Both the position numbers and the translations under genes were made by a program. A stretch of DNA of 61,851 nt from Ignavibacteria bacterium (GTDB lineage: Bacteria; Bacteroidota; Ignavibacteria; Tepidaquicellales; Tepidaquicellaceae): NCBI GenBank assembly GCA_016710985.1, contig JADJTX010000061.1, forward strand, positions 1-61,851, read 5' to 3'. Positions within the stretch are counted from its first letter, which is position 1, and each line of letters begins with the position of its first letter. Under the pieces are notes generated by a model. The model saw nothing but the letters and a program-made list of their open reading frames with translations, was not told where the DNA came from and searched no databases. This document shows positions 8,885 through 18,863 of this stretch, piece after piece.

Positions 8885-10382
8885 ATGAATGGCTTAAAAG
8901 TTTCTGATCCTGCAAAAACAAATTTACTTAGATTGTTAAAGGAATTTAACCGCAAAGAATTAAATGAATTCGAAAAATTCATTAAATCACCACTGTATAA
9001 TAATCAAACTACTCTGATCAGGTTGTATACTGAATTAAAAAAGTATCACCCTGATTTCAACCACAAAAATTTCACGAAAGAAAATCTTTTCAAGTCGGTA
9101 AATCCGGAAGCGGAATTTAATGATGTCCAGCTCAGAAAATATTTTTCCAATTTGTACATTCTTGCGGAAGAATATCTGATATATTTAGAAAATAAATCAA
9201 ACAAAGAAAGGATAAAGCTCGATCTGATGTCTCAGCTTGATAAAAGGAATCTGACTGATTTTTATAAAAAGACAATACTTGGTATTGAAAAGAATAATGT
9301 TTCCGGAAAAAATTTATCCAACAGGTATTTTTGTCATAAACATTTCATAGAAGAAATGCAGTTCATACATCATATCAAGACAAATGAACTGGAGAAAGTT
9401 TTTCCAAATCTTGTAAATTCTCATAATTATATAATATTGCAATTACTGCTTGTATCTACTGTTTACAGTAATATTCTGCTTGTGAATAAAAAGATTTATA
9501 ATGAATCTGAGTCTGATAAATATTTTGAATATTTTTTTAAATATTTTAATTTTGATGAATTTTTTAAAAGAGTAAAAAATTTAAGTCCGGATGTAAAGTT
9601 ATTCGTCGAACTTTGCAAATATGATCTGCTTCTGACTAAGGATAATTGTAATGAAATCTACTTGCATAAAATGAACGAACTTGTTTTCAAAATGTCTGAA
9701 CATTTTACCGATAATTTGCTTTACACATTTATTTCTCATCTTAATGTTTTTTATCTTATTAATATTCAGAAGGGAAATGTGAAATATGAAAAAGAAGTTT
9801 TTTGTGAATTTTCAGTTCATGATAGAAAACGGATTGTATGTAAGCGAAGATCAGAAGTTTATTAATTATTCTGAATTCAGAACAATTCTGAAAACGGCTC
9901 TGAATTTAAAAGAGTTTGAATGGTCAGAAAAATTCATTTCTGAATATGGAAAATATCTTAACAAGCCGGTAATACAGCATATATAAGCTACAGTCTTGCA
10001 TGCTTAAGATTTGAACAGAAAAATTTGAAACTGCTTTGGAGCATTTATCCAGGGTAAAGCCGGATGAACTGATTTTGAAACTTGATATAAATATGCTTTA
10101 TACTTTGATTTATTTTGAGATGAATTACAGGGATTCTGCATTATCCGTTGCTGATAGTTTTAAACATTTTCTGAAATCAAATAATAAATTATCAGAGGAA
10201 ATTAAAGTTAATCACTTAAATTTTTTAAAGTTTTTAATTTCCATAATTAATTTAAAAGAGAATCATATTGATCTGTTCAAAGTTCAAAAGCTCAGAAAAG
10301 AAATAAATGATTACAGTTATCTGATAAGGAAAAGCTGGCTTTTGAAAAGTTAGATGAAATTAAAATTGAAAAAGCGAGTTGA
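8885..10382 (+). CDS. Helical protein of unknown function, paralog of the gene at 32999-34483 (frame broken)
   Basis: About 490 residues when rebuilt. No signal peptide, rich in Lys, Asn, Leu and Phe, predicted mostly helical. The N-terminal 80 residues are the best conserved part: FNRKELNEFEKFIKSPLYNN, then LYTELKKYHPDF and NLFKSVNPEAEFND. The same block recurs in the second copy at 34.4 kb. Proteins with this start are common in Bacteroidota and have no assigned role, to my knowledge. The C-terminal part (YRDSALSVADSFKHFL) looks TPR-like. Frame breaks fall near 9790, 9985, 10028 and 10340; the last piece can run to TGA at 10380-10382. It is the only plus-strand gene inside the minus-strand TED/dockerin island, divergent from TED 4. 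Confidence 0.6.
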
Positions 10383-10464
10383 ACGGTAAAAAAAATGATC
10401 CGGGATTCAAATTTAAGATTTTGATCATTCTTTGTTAAATTAAAGATAAAGAAATTAAAAACAA

Positions 10465-12095
10465 TTATGGCTTTACAGTGCTTTTAGTAAGTTCCGCATT
10501 GTTTGCAACTATAGACAGATCAGTCGCATCAACAAAGTTGTCTCCGTTTAAATCCTCTTTTACATATCCTGATAGTGAGTTTAAAACAGCATTTTCTACT
10601 GTACTGATATCAGAAGCATCGATAATTTCATCCTGATTTACATCACCGCTGTACAATGCAAAAATTACAGGAGATAAATCTACCTGAGCCAAATTATTTC
10701 CGTATGCTTTTGAGTCTGAAGATGTAAAGTCATAGTTCATTAAAGTCATTGGATTATATGCCTCGCCGTTTACTTTGCTCCAGGTTTCAATACTGTTCCT
10801 GTGATTTAATGAAATATAGTAAGTACCTGACAAAGCGTTGCTGAATTCAAAATTCCCCGTCAAGGTAATATTGTCAACAACTTGTTTTGAAGAATCAATT
10901 ATGGCATATGGAGATGTAATATTTCTGAGGTAAGCTGTAACAGTATCTTTCATTCTTAACTTATTCAAAACGTCATCATAAAAACCTTCCATGGCAACTT
11001 TGATATTGTAATTCATTTTCAACACATATAATCCGGTGCTTCTGTCAGATGAAGCGATTTTACCGGAAGGGAACATATAAACTCCCCAGTTTCCGTCATA
11101 TCCTTCATTGTTGTTTGCAGGATAAGTATCGTACCACGCAACTTCTGTCGGCAAAGCGGGATTTGAAATATCGACAACTCTTAATCCGGCAGTATAATGC
11201 CCTGCCAGTAAGTAATTGCCGTAAACTTCCACATTATGAATTATAGAAGTTGTAATTCCTGTCGGCTGCCAGTTAGTTACATAAGTTATATTTTGTGTAT
11301 CCTGAATGTTCCAGACTTTAAGCAGATAAGGAGCTGTTCCTATTGCGTCAGTAACAAATAAATGTTTCTTATCCGTTGATAAAGCAGTATTGTGCGGACC
11401 TGAACCGGCAAATTCGAAAAAACTGTTACAAGATTAAGTGAATTTTTATTTACAGCATTAATAATACTTACGCTGCCGGAAGTTATATTTGCGGCATAAA
11501 TAGTATCGTCAATTACTCTGCAGTCGTGAACATAAAATGAATTATACGCTCCTCTTTTTACCGGAAACAAAGGATCAACGGAAAGATCATAAACCGTAAC
11601 TCCCTGTCCGATCGAAGCTCCGTTTACATATAAATACGGACCTGACTGAGAAATTGAATGAGTGCTTGAATATCCCGGCGGAACATATTTTTTTACATAA
11701 TGAATAGAATCCGGAAGATACTGAAGATCTACGATTTGAAATCCGCTGTTGGAAATTTCCGAAACAATATATGCGTAATGAGAATATGTTTTCATTTCCC
11801 GCCATATATTATAGTATCCGGGAGTCGGAGTCGGAACAAAACCAACTTCATGAATATTTGAAGCATCTGTAACATCGACGAACAATGTTCCGTCGTAACA
11901 TCCCATAATGGCATACTCTCTTCCGTCCGGAGCTACATAACCCCAGACAGATGAATAATATCCTCCCTGAATTGCATGAGTGTTTATATTTGAAAGCATA
12001 TACATATTCTTATTCCCAAGCTGCGAATAAGAATTTTCTATAAATAAAATTGAAACTGTAACAGTTAAAATAATTAACAATGAAAGTTTTTTCAT
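10465..12095 (-). CDS. Choice-of-anchor B (LVIVD-repeat) protein with C-terminal dockerin, copy 1 (frame broken)
   Basis: Secreted protein: signal peptide (to about residue 24, ENSYSQ), then a beta-propeller of LVIVD-type repeats (HYAYIVSEISNSGFQIVDL, YLLAGHYTAGLRVVDIS), then a beta domain containing HRNSIETWSK, then a type I dockerin-like tail. The dockerin has two calcium loops, DVNQDEIIDASD and DLNGDNFVDATD. The frame breaks once near 11417 in a T-run; the codons then continue as FFEFAGSGPHNTALSTDKK. There is no T9SS sorting domain, unlike the TED proteins on both sides, so attachment may depend on a cohesin partner encoded elsewhere. Three tandem paralogs occupy 10465-15500. Confidence 0.75.
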
Positions 12096-12194
12096 TTTAA
12101 ATAAAATTAAGATTACTAAAAATATTTGATAAATTGATATTTATCTGAACAAAAACATTGCCAAAGTAATTTACTTAATACAAATAAAATTTAA

Positions 12195-13820
12195 CTATGG
12201 TTTTGAAACCATAACAGAAGAAGATGAGTTGTTTTCAACTATTGAAACGTCAGACGCATCAACAGCAAAATCACCGTTAACATCTGATGAGACATAACCT
12301 GTAACAGAATTACTTTTGTCATTTTCAACTACGCTCATATCTGAAGCATCAATAACACCGTCCTGTGTTACATCACCGCTGTATAATGCAGTTATAACCG
12401 GAGATGCATCTACCTGAATCATATTATTCCCGAAAGCTTTTGTATTAGAAGTTGTGAAATCATAAGACATCATTGTCATAGGATTGTATGATTCACCGTT
12501 TACTTTGCTCCATGTTTCAATACTGTTTCTGTGTCTGATCGAAATGTAATATGTTCCGGTCAAAGCACTGTTAAATTCAAAATTTCCTGTAAGAGTAGTC
12601 TGGTCAATTACTTTCCTTGAAGAATCAATAATATTGTACGGAGAATTTACTTCACGAAGATAAGCAGTAACAGTATCATTTATAATATGCTTGTTTAATA
12701 CATTATCATAAAAACCTTCTATTGCCAGTTTAATATTAAAATTGGTTTTCAAAACATAAAGCCCTGTACTTCTGTCGGAAGCAATTATTTTTCCGGTAGG
12801 GAACATATAAACTCCCCAGCAACCGTTATAATCAGGATTATCAGATGGATATGTATCATACCAGGCAACTTCAGTGGGTAAGGATCGGTTTGAAATATCT
12901 ACCAATCTCACTCCGGCTTCATAGTGAGCGATCAGAGCATAATCTCCATAAGATTCAACATTGTGAATTATAGTATTTGTAATTCCCGTCGGCTGCCAGC
13001 TCGCTACATGATAAATATTGTACAGATCTTCAATGTTCCAGATCTTCAGTAATCTTGGAAATGCTCCGATCTCATCAGTGACAAGCAGATTTTTTCTGTC
13101 ATAAGTTACTGCTGTATTATGAGGTCCGGAACTCACAAGATTATTGAATGGCTGGATTACTTGCGTAAGCGAGTTTTTGTTTGAAGCGCTGATAATGCTG
13201 ATTTTCCCTTCATACACATTTGCAGCATAAATTGTATCATTAAATACTCTGCAGTCATGGATGTAAAGTGAGTTGTAAGCTCCTCTTTTTACAGGTGTTT
13301 CAGGATCAGATGTAAGGTCATATACTGTAACGCCCTGACCGACAGAGGCACCGTTTACATAAAGGTAAGGTCCTTCCTGTGAAATAGTATGCGATTTTGA
13401 AAATCCTGACGGCAAGAATTTTTTAACATAATGAACAGAATCAGGAAGATACTGCAGATCAACTATCTGAATTCCGCTGTTGGTAACTTCCGAAACAATA
13501 TATGCATAATGAGAATAAGTTTTCATTTCTCTCCATAAATTACTGGAACTGCCGGGATTTGTTGAAGGTACAAATCCAACTTCAATAATATTCGTTACAT
13601 CTGTTACATCAACAAACTGTGTACCGTCATAGGATCCGATAATTGCATATTCCCTGCCGTCGGGAGCTTTGTATCCCCAGACTGCAGAATAAGGAGTCTG
13701 ATGAGTATTTACATTTGCCAGAAGATACATGTTTTTATTACCTAATTGTGAATATGAATTTTGAGAAAAGAAAAAAGAAATCGATATTAATATCAAAATC
13801 AGAAATGAATGCTTTTTCAT
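12195..13820 (-). CDS. Choice-of-anchor B (LVIVD-repeat) protein with C-terminal dockerin, copy 2
   Basis: 541 residues, intact, the reference copy of the trio. Signal peptide to about residue 24 (QNSYSQ), LVIVD-type propeller repeats (YAYIVSEVTNSGIQIVDLQ; YALIAHYEAGVRLVDIS), a beta domain with SIRHRNSIETWSK, then a complete dockerin with two calcium loops, DVTQDGVIDASD and DVNGDFAVDASD, separated by about 24 residues. It ends MVSKP. The role is inferred as extracellular; such proteins have no established biochemical activity. The spacing of 96-99 bases to its neighbours allows co-transcription with them. Confidence 0.8.
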   Translation of the reverse strand: MKKHSFLILILISISFFFSQNSYSQLGNKNMYLLANVNTHQTPYSAVWGYKAPDGREYAIIGSYDGTQFVDVTDVTNIIEVGFVPSTNPGSSSNLWREMKTYSHYAYIVSEVTNSGIQIVDLQYLPDSVHYVKKFLPSGFSKSHTISQEGPYLYVNGASVGQGVTVYDLTSDPETPVKRGAYNSLYIHDCRVFNDTIYAANVYEGKISIISASNKNSLTQVIQPFNNLVSSGPHNTAVTYDRKNLLVTDEIGAFPRLLKIWNIEDLYNIYHVASWQPTGITNTIIHNVESYGDYALIAHYEAGVRLVDISNRSLPTEVAWYDTYPSDNPDYNGCWGVYMFPTGKIIASDRSTGLYVLKTNFNIKLAIEGFYDNVLNKHIINDTVTAYLREVNSPYNIIDSSRKVIDQTTLTGNFEFNSALTGTYYISIRHRNSIETWSKVNGESYNPMTMMSYDFTTSNTKAFGNNMIQVDASPVITALYSGDVTQDGVIDASDMSVVENDKSNSVTGYVSSDVNGDFAVDASDVSIVENNSSSSVMVSKP

Positions 13821-13916
13821 AAAAATATTTTTTTAAATTTTTTAAAAGAAATTTTTAAATTGATTTATAAGTCTGAATATAATTACTATTTGAATTTTCG
13901 AAATTTTTGAAAATTT

Positions 13917-15500
13917 TTATGGCTTGGAAACCATAACTGATATAGACGTATTGTTTTCCACAATTGAAACATCAGAAGCGTCAACTGCATAGTCACCGTT
14001 CACCATATCCGAAGCATCAATTACTCCGTCCTGAGTTACATCACCGCTGTAAATTGCAGTAATTACAGGTGAAGCATCGACCTGAGTCATATTATTTCCA
14101 TATGCTTTTGAGTTAGAAGTTGTGAAGTCATATGACATCAAAGTCATTGGATTATATATCTCTCCGTTTATTTTGCTCCATGTTTCAATACTGTTCCTGT
14201 GTCTGACCGAAATATAATATGTACCTGATAATGCTTTGTTGAACTTGAAATTCCCGGTGAGAGTGACATTGTCAATAACTTCTCTTGATGAATCAATGAC
14301 AGCGTACGGAGATGTAACATTTCTTAAATAAGCAGTTACAGTATCTTTTATATTATGCTTGTTTAAAACATTATCATACAAACCTTCAATCGCAAGTTTA
14401 ATATTACAGCTTGTTTTCAAAACATACAGCCCTGTAGAAATATCCGAAGCAATAATTTTTCCGGACGGAAACATATAAACTGCCCAGCAACCTTCGTAAT
14501 TAGTAGTGTTTGAATTCGGATATGTATCATACCAGGCAACTTCATTCGGCGCAGCAGGATTTGTAATATCTACAAGTCTTACTCCGGCTTCATAATGAGC
14601 TATCAGTGCGTATTTTCCGTAAGTCTCAACATTATGAACAATTGTATTTGTAATCCCTGTCGGCTGCCATCCTGTTACAAAAGATATATTACTTAAATTC
14701 TGAATATCCCAAATCTTTAACTGCCTTGGAAGCGCTCCTATCTCATCTGTTACAAGTAAGTTTTTTCTGTCGTCAGTTACTGCAGTATTATGCGGACCTG
14801 AGTTAACCAGGTTATTGAATGAAGTTATAAGTGATAATGAATTTTTGTTTACTGCATTAATTATGCTGATCTTTCCGTTACTTATATTTGCGGCATAAAT
14901 GGTATCATTAAAGATTCTGCAGTCATGAACGTAAAGACTATTATAAGCTCCTCTTTTTACCGGAGTTTCCGGATTTATTGAAAGGTCGTAAATTGTCACA
15001 CCCTGGCCGGCGGAAGCGGTCTGACCATTTACATATAAATAAGGACCGGACTGAGAAATTGAATGAGTTTTGGAATAACCTGTTGGCAGAAATTTTTTCA
15101 CATAATGAACAGAATCCGGAAGATACTGCAGATCCACAATCTGAATTCCGCTGTTTGTTACTTCTGAGACTATGTAAGCATAATGAGAATAAGTTTTCAT
15201 TTCTCTCCAAATATTGTTTGAACTTGCAGGATTTGTAGAAGGAACAAAACCTACCTGATGTATATTAGAAACATCTGTTATATCAACAAACTGTGTCCCG
15301 TCATAACAGCCAAGAATTGCATATTCTCTTCCATCGGGTGCTTTGTAACCCCATAGAGCAGAATAATCACCTGCTGCTGAATGTGTGTTAACATTAGCAA
15401 GAAGGTACATATTTTTATTTGCTAATTGTGAATATGAGTTTTCATTTAATGAAGTTAAAACAATTAATATGAAAATTAAAAAAAGTGCGGTTTTAACCAT
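13917..15500 (-). CDS. Choice-of-anchor B (LVIVD-repeat) protein with shortened dockerin, copy 3
   Basis: 527 residues, intact frame. Same order as copy 2: signal peptide (to about 25, ENSYSQ), LVIVD-type repeats, beta domain with SVRHRNSIETWSK, dockerin-like tail. The dockerin lacks 18 residues between its two calcium loops: copy 2 reads DASDM, then SVVENDKSNSVTGYVSSD, then VNGD, whereas this copy reads DASDMVNGD. The first helix is gone. The 54-base loss is in frame and flanked by GAT-R-T-type repeats, so slippage or recombination is likely. Whether the remaining domain can bind a cohesin is doubtful. Confidence 0.78.
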   Translation of the reverse strand: MVKTALFLIFILIVLTSLNENSYSQLANKNMYLLANVNTHSAAGDYSALWGYKAPDGREYAILGCYDGTQFVDITDVSNIHQVGFVPSTNPASSNNIWREMKTYSHYAYIVSEVTNSGIQIVDLQYLPDSVHYVKKFLPTGYSKTHSISQSGPYLYVNGQTASAGQGVTIYDLSINPETPVKRGAYNSLYVHDCRIFNDTIYAANISNGKISIINAVNKNSLSLITSFNNLVNSGPHNTAVTDDRKNLLVTDEIGALPRQLKIWDIQNLSNISFVTGWQPTGITNTIVHNVETYGKYALIAHYEAGVRLVDITNPAAPNEVAWYDTYPNSNTTNYEGCWAVYMFPSGKIIASDISTGLYVLKTSCNIKLAIEGLYDNVLNKHNIKDTVTAYLRNVTSPYAVIDSSREVIDNVTLTGNFKFNKALSGTYYISVRHRNSIETWSKINGEIYNPMTLMSYDFTTSNSKAYGNNMTQVDASPVITAIYSGDVTQDGVIDASDMVNGDYAVDASDVSIVENNTSISVMVSKP

Positions 15501-15662
15501 AGGATACTTTCAATAAAATTATAATTAAAAAAAAGAATTATTATTGGGGGATGTTTCTAAGTATTTTAATAAGGGGGAAACCTGTAGCAGTTTTTAAATT
15601 ACTTTGTGTTAATTGCTATATATATAGAACTGAATACTATTTTTTGTGAAACGAATTTAATA

Positions 15663-15694
15663 AAAAGGCGGATCTCCTTCCAAGTCCGCCTTTT
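15663..15694 (-). terminator. Terminator after TED 5
   Basis: Stem AAAAGGCGGA/TCCGCCTTTT (10 bp) with a 12-base loop and TTTTTA on the minus strand. It lies 26 bases past the reconstructed TED 5 stop at 15720, which supports that stop rather than the run-on frame to 15637. Confidence 0.82.
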
Positions 15695-15719
15695 AAAATA
15701 TAATTATTTAGAAAACAGC

Positions 15720-17130
15720 TTATTTTACTAAAGCCATCTTCATTACTTTGCTGACTCCATTTGCTTCCAAGTCTGTAATAATAAACTCCGCTTGACAGAT
15801 TTGATGCATTGAAATTAATGTTATAATAACCTGCTGATTTTGTTTCATTTACAAGTGTTGCTACTTCTTTACCAGAAGTATTGAACACTTTTAAAGAAAC
15901 ATTTCCATTTACCGGTAAATCAAAACTAATAGTTGTTGTCGGGTTAAAAGGATTTGGATAATTTTGTTTTAATTCAAAAGTATTTGGAGCTCCGATAGTG
16001 ACTTCACCATTCAGATTATGATATTCATAATTACCGTTGAAATCAGTTTGTTTCAGTCTGTATGTGAAAATTCCTGAAGACAGATTTCTGTCAGTAAAAG
16101 TATAATTGTGGGAAACATTACTTGTTCCGTTTCCGGAAACGTTTCCGACTTTTGTCCAACCGTCAGAGCTACAAGCTTTTCTTTCAATATCAAAACCGGA
16201 ATTGTTTAACTCTGTTAAGGTACTCCAGTTTAAATTTACATCTCTTTCTGTTGTATTTGCTGTAAAAGATGATAATTCTACAGGTAATGCTCCCCATGTA
16301 GTAGTAGCTGTTCTTATAGCTGTTGTAGTTCTGCCTAAAACAAGAAGCTGAAGTACATTATTCAATCCTGAATATGTAGTTCCGCCCGGAACCTGTAAAG
16401 TAGCGTTTGCAGAAATTTCATCACCGCTGCTTGCACCGGAAACAGTAATTAATGGAGAATTTCCTGTTCCATCAGTATTAACATTATATGTGCTTAATGT
16501 ACCTGAACCAACGATTGATAATGCAATATTGTTTATAGCAACAGGATTTCCTGCAGTATCTAATGTTCTTATATAAATATCATCCAGCCCGGAATATACA
16601 ATCTCAAGAGTTGCATCCTGAACAGTAGATCCGCCGTTTGCAATTACATCATTAATTATTTCTACTGCTCTTGCTTTTATTAATGCATCGTCTGTTCCGG
16701 AAATATTACCTACATCTGTATTTGGATCCAATCCGTTTCTGAAATGCCAGATTGAAAGCTGCACTGCACAAGCTTCATTCGTGTTTAATGCTAATTTCCC
16801 CGGATATGAAGTTCTTGCAGGAAAATAAGTATTTGTGATATAGATTGCCTGAGGAATAGTAGAAGCTGAATCCTTTGTAGTATCACCGATGGAAATACCT
16901 GTACATAAATCTAAACAGTAAAATGGTGAATTTGCAACACCATCAAGATTTGCAAGAATAACACCGGCAAATCCGGTATTACCTGTATCACAAGGCGCTG
17001 TTGCGGTAAATGTCGTATTTCTTCCATCACCGGTTCCGGTTAAAATTGCCCGGCTGTTACCAAATTGTGAGAATGAATCTGTCGCTGCGAATAAAATTAC
17101 AACTGCGACTAGTAGAAATGTTTTTTTCAT
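15720..17130 (-). CDS. TED protein 5: thioester-domain adhesin-like protein with T9SS sorting domain (one indel near the 3' end)
   Basis: Signal peptide MKKTFLLVAVVILFAATDSFS (about 1-21), TED with FYCLDL (Cys72) and ACAVQLSIW (Gln124), a beta domain, a fibronectin-like segment (TWGALPVELSSF) and a sorting domain (NYPNPFNPTTTISF ...). Both thioester residues are present. Near 15769 an extra G shifts the frame; removing it gives the expected ending RLEANGVSKVMKMALVK and a stop at 15720, whereas the shifted frame runs through the terminator to 15637. It is separated from TED 1-4 by the three dockerin proteins and is the most diverged of the five. Confidence 0.78.
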
Positions 17131-17437
17131 TTTAGGGTTCTCCCTTTTAATTTAATGAATGAATTAATTAAAAGTCCGGAACAATTACTTTGGGGTATAA
17201 CTATTGAGGACGGCTATTTCAGTAACTGAATTACTGAAAAATTATATGAAGATATAGTAAGATTCTAATCGAATATTGTTTTTTTATATTATTGGAAATT
17301 TTACAAGAAACACAGCTTCTTAAAAATATTTGGGGTTAATTTTTAAAAAGCTTTATAAATTAGAAATTTTTATGGGTTAAAATAATCTTACTTAAATATT
17401 TTGTCAAGCCATTAGTTCTTTTTAAAAAAACTTAATG
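17131..17437 (-). promoter_or_regulatory. TED 5 upstream region with two copies of the conserved motif
   Basis: 307 bases between TED 5 and hmgA. The block ACTTTGGGGTATAA at 17187-17200 lies 57 bases from the TED 5 start, matching TED 1 and TED 3. A second, related ATTTGGGGTTAAT occurs at 17328-17340. No other feature is evident. Confidence 0.4.
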
Positions 17438-18631
17438 CTAATTACTGTCTTCATTAATCTGCACAGTTGACTCATCTTCATTCCAGCTTAGATAATATTT
17501 CGGATCATTCATTTCTTTAGCAAAATTTGTCAGCTTCAGCGGTCTGAATGTATCCATCATAACGGCTGTTTCAACTGTTTCTTTTTTCCCGAGATTGGCT
17601 TCTACTGTTCCGGGATGCGGTCCGTGCGGAATGCCGTTAGGGTGAAGACTTATCGATGCGAACTCAACTCCCTTTCTGCTGGCGAAATTTCCGTCAACAT
17701 AATAAAGCATTTCATCCGAATCAAGATTGCTGTGATTATAAGGAATCGGAACTGCCAGCGGATGATAATCCAGAAGTCTCGGACAGAATGAACAAATCAC
17801 AAAACCATTAGCCGCAAATGTCTGATGAATCGGCGGAGGCATGTGTATCTTTCCCGTGATCGGCATAAAATCTTCTATATTAAATATCCACGGAAAATAA
17901 TATCCGTCCCAGCCGACAACATCCAGCGGATGAAATTCATAATGAAATGAAACTATCTGTTCGCCTTTTTTTACTTTGACAATGAAATCACCTTTCTTAT
18001 CAATAGTAACCATTTCTTCTGGTCCCTTCAGATCTCTTTCGCAATACGGCGAATGCTCCATAAGTTGTCCAAATTCGTTTCTGTATCTTGAAGGCGTTGT
18101 GATAGGTCCGGTTGTTTCAAAGATAAGATATCGAGCTTCATCAGTATCGTGAACTAATCTGTAAATAATTCCTCTCGGTATCACAATATAATCTCCTTCT
18201 TTGAATTTCATATATCCAAGCTGAGATTCCAGAGTTCCTGAACCTTCATGGATGAAAAAAACTTCATCACATAAAGTATTTTTATAAAAATAATCCATTT
18301 GCTTTTCAGGTCTGCAAATACTCACTACAACGTCATTGTTATACATAATCGGTTTACGTCCGCTCAAAGCGTCACCGTCTTTTTTGGCAAGCTTGGTTCT
18401 GAAATGATACGGGCGGAGCGAAGCTTCTTTCCACTCTTCAATTTTGACAATCTCAACATCCGGTGAAATCTCTTTTATCTTTGCAGGGGAATTAATGTGA
18501 TATGCGTTTGAATAAATACTGTCAAAACCAATTGTTGAAAATAATTCTTCCTTATAAAGCGTACCGTCCGGCTGTCTGAACTGTGTGTGTCTTTTCTGTG
18601 GGATCTTTCCGAGTTTATGATAAAAAGGCAT
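17438..18631 (-). CDS. hmgA: Homogentisate 1,2-dioxygenase
   Basis: 397 residues, intact. Opens the aromatic ring of homogentisate to maleylacetoacetate in tyrosine/phenylalanine degradation, using non-heme iron in the cytoplasm. The start MPFYHKLGKIPQKRHTQF is the family's usual N terminus in Bacteroidota-type enzymes. The cupin core shows EGSGTLESQLG and FKEGDYIVIPRGI. Near the iron site are PPPIHQTF and, at about 333-345, GIPHGPHPGTVEA with the expected His/Glu residues, followed by DTFRPLKLT. No other homogentisate pathway gene is adjacent, so it appears to be a single-gene unit. Confidence 0.93.
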   Translation of the reverse strand: MPFYHKLGKIPQKRHTQFRQPDGTLYKEELFSTIGFDSIYSNAYHINSPAKIKEISPDVEIVKIEEWKEASLRPYHFRTKLAKKDGDALSGRKPIMYNNDVVVSICRPEKQMDYFYKNTLCDEVFFIHEGSGTLESQLGYMKFKEGDYIVIPRGIIYRLVHDTDEARYLIFETTGPITTPSRYRNEFGQLMEHSPYCERDLKGPEEMVTIDKKGDFIVKVKKGEQIVSFHYEFHPLDVVGWDGYYFPWIFNIEDFMPITGKIHMPPPIHQTFAANGFVICSFCPRLLDYHPLAVPIPYNHSNLDSDEMLYYVDGNFASRKGVEFASISLHPNGIPHGPHPGTVEANLGKKETVETAVMMDTFRPLKLTNFAKEMNDPKYYLSWNEDESTVQINEDSN

Positions 18632-18661
18632 TTTAGTATAAAGTTAAAAGTTTATTTTTTG

Positions 18662-18759
18662 GTCAATGGTCAATAGTGAATAGTCAATAGTGAATAGTCA
18701 ATAGTCAATAGTCAATAGTGAATATGCAATAGTGAATAGGCAATAGTGAATAGGCAATA
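18662..18759. repeat. Tandem heptamer array, unit GTCAATA/GTGAATA
   Basis: Fourteen consecutive 7-bp units in exact phase: GTCAATG, GTCAATA, GTGAATA and so on, with GGCAATA and TGCAATA variants at the distal end. It begins 30 bases upstream of the hmgA start. It resembles the short tandemly repeated heptamers known from some cyanobacteria. It could vary in copy number by slippage. Confidence 0.9.
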
Positions 18760-18800
18760 TTCATTTTTATATTTTTAATTTATTGAAACATAAAAATTTT

Positions 18801-18863
18801 TAATTCGTAATTCGTAATTCGTAATTCGTAATTCTTAATTCTTAATTCTTAATTCTTAATTTT
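18801..18863. repeat. Tandem heptamer array, unit TAATTCG/TAATTCT
   Basis: Nine 7-bp units: four TAATTCG, four TAATTCT, one TAATTTT. The right end overlaps trxB: its stop codon (18849-18851) and last residues (IKIKN) are read from array units on the minus strand. The same TAATTCG unit appears inside codons at 31741-31768. Confidence 0.9.

Noticed and set aside
18662..18863. Heptamer arrays as a CRISPR array
   Set aside because: The units are contiguous 7-mers without spacers of 25-40 bases, and no cas gene is near.
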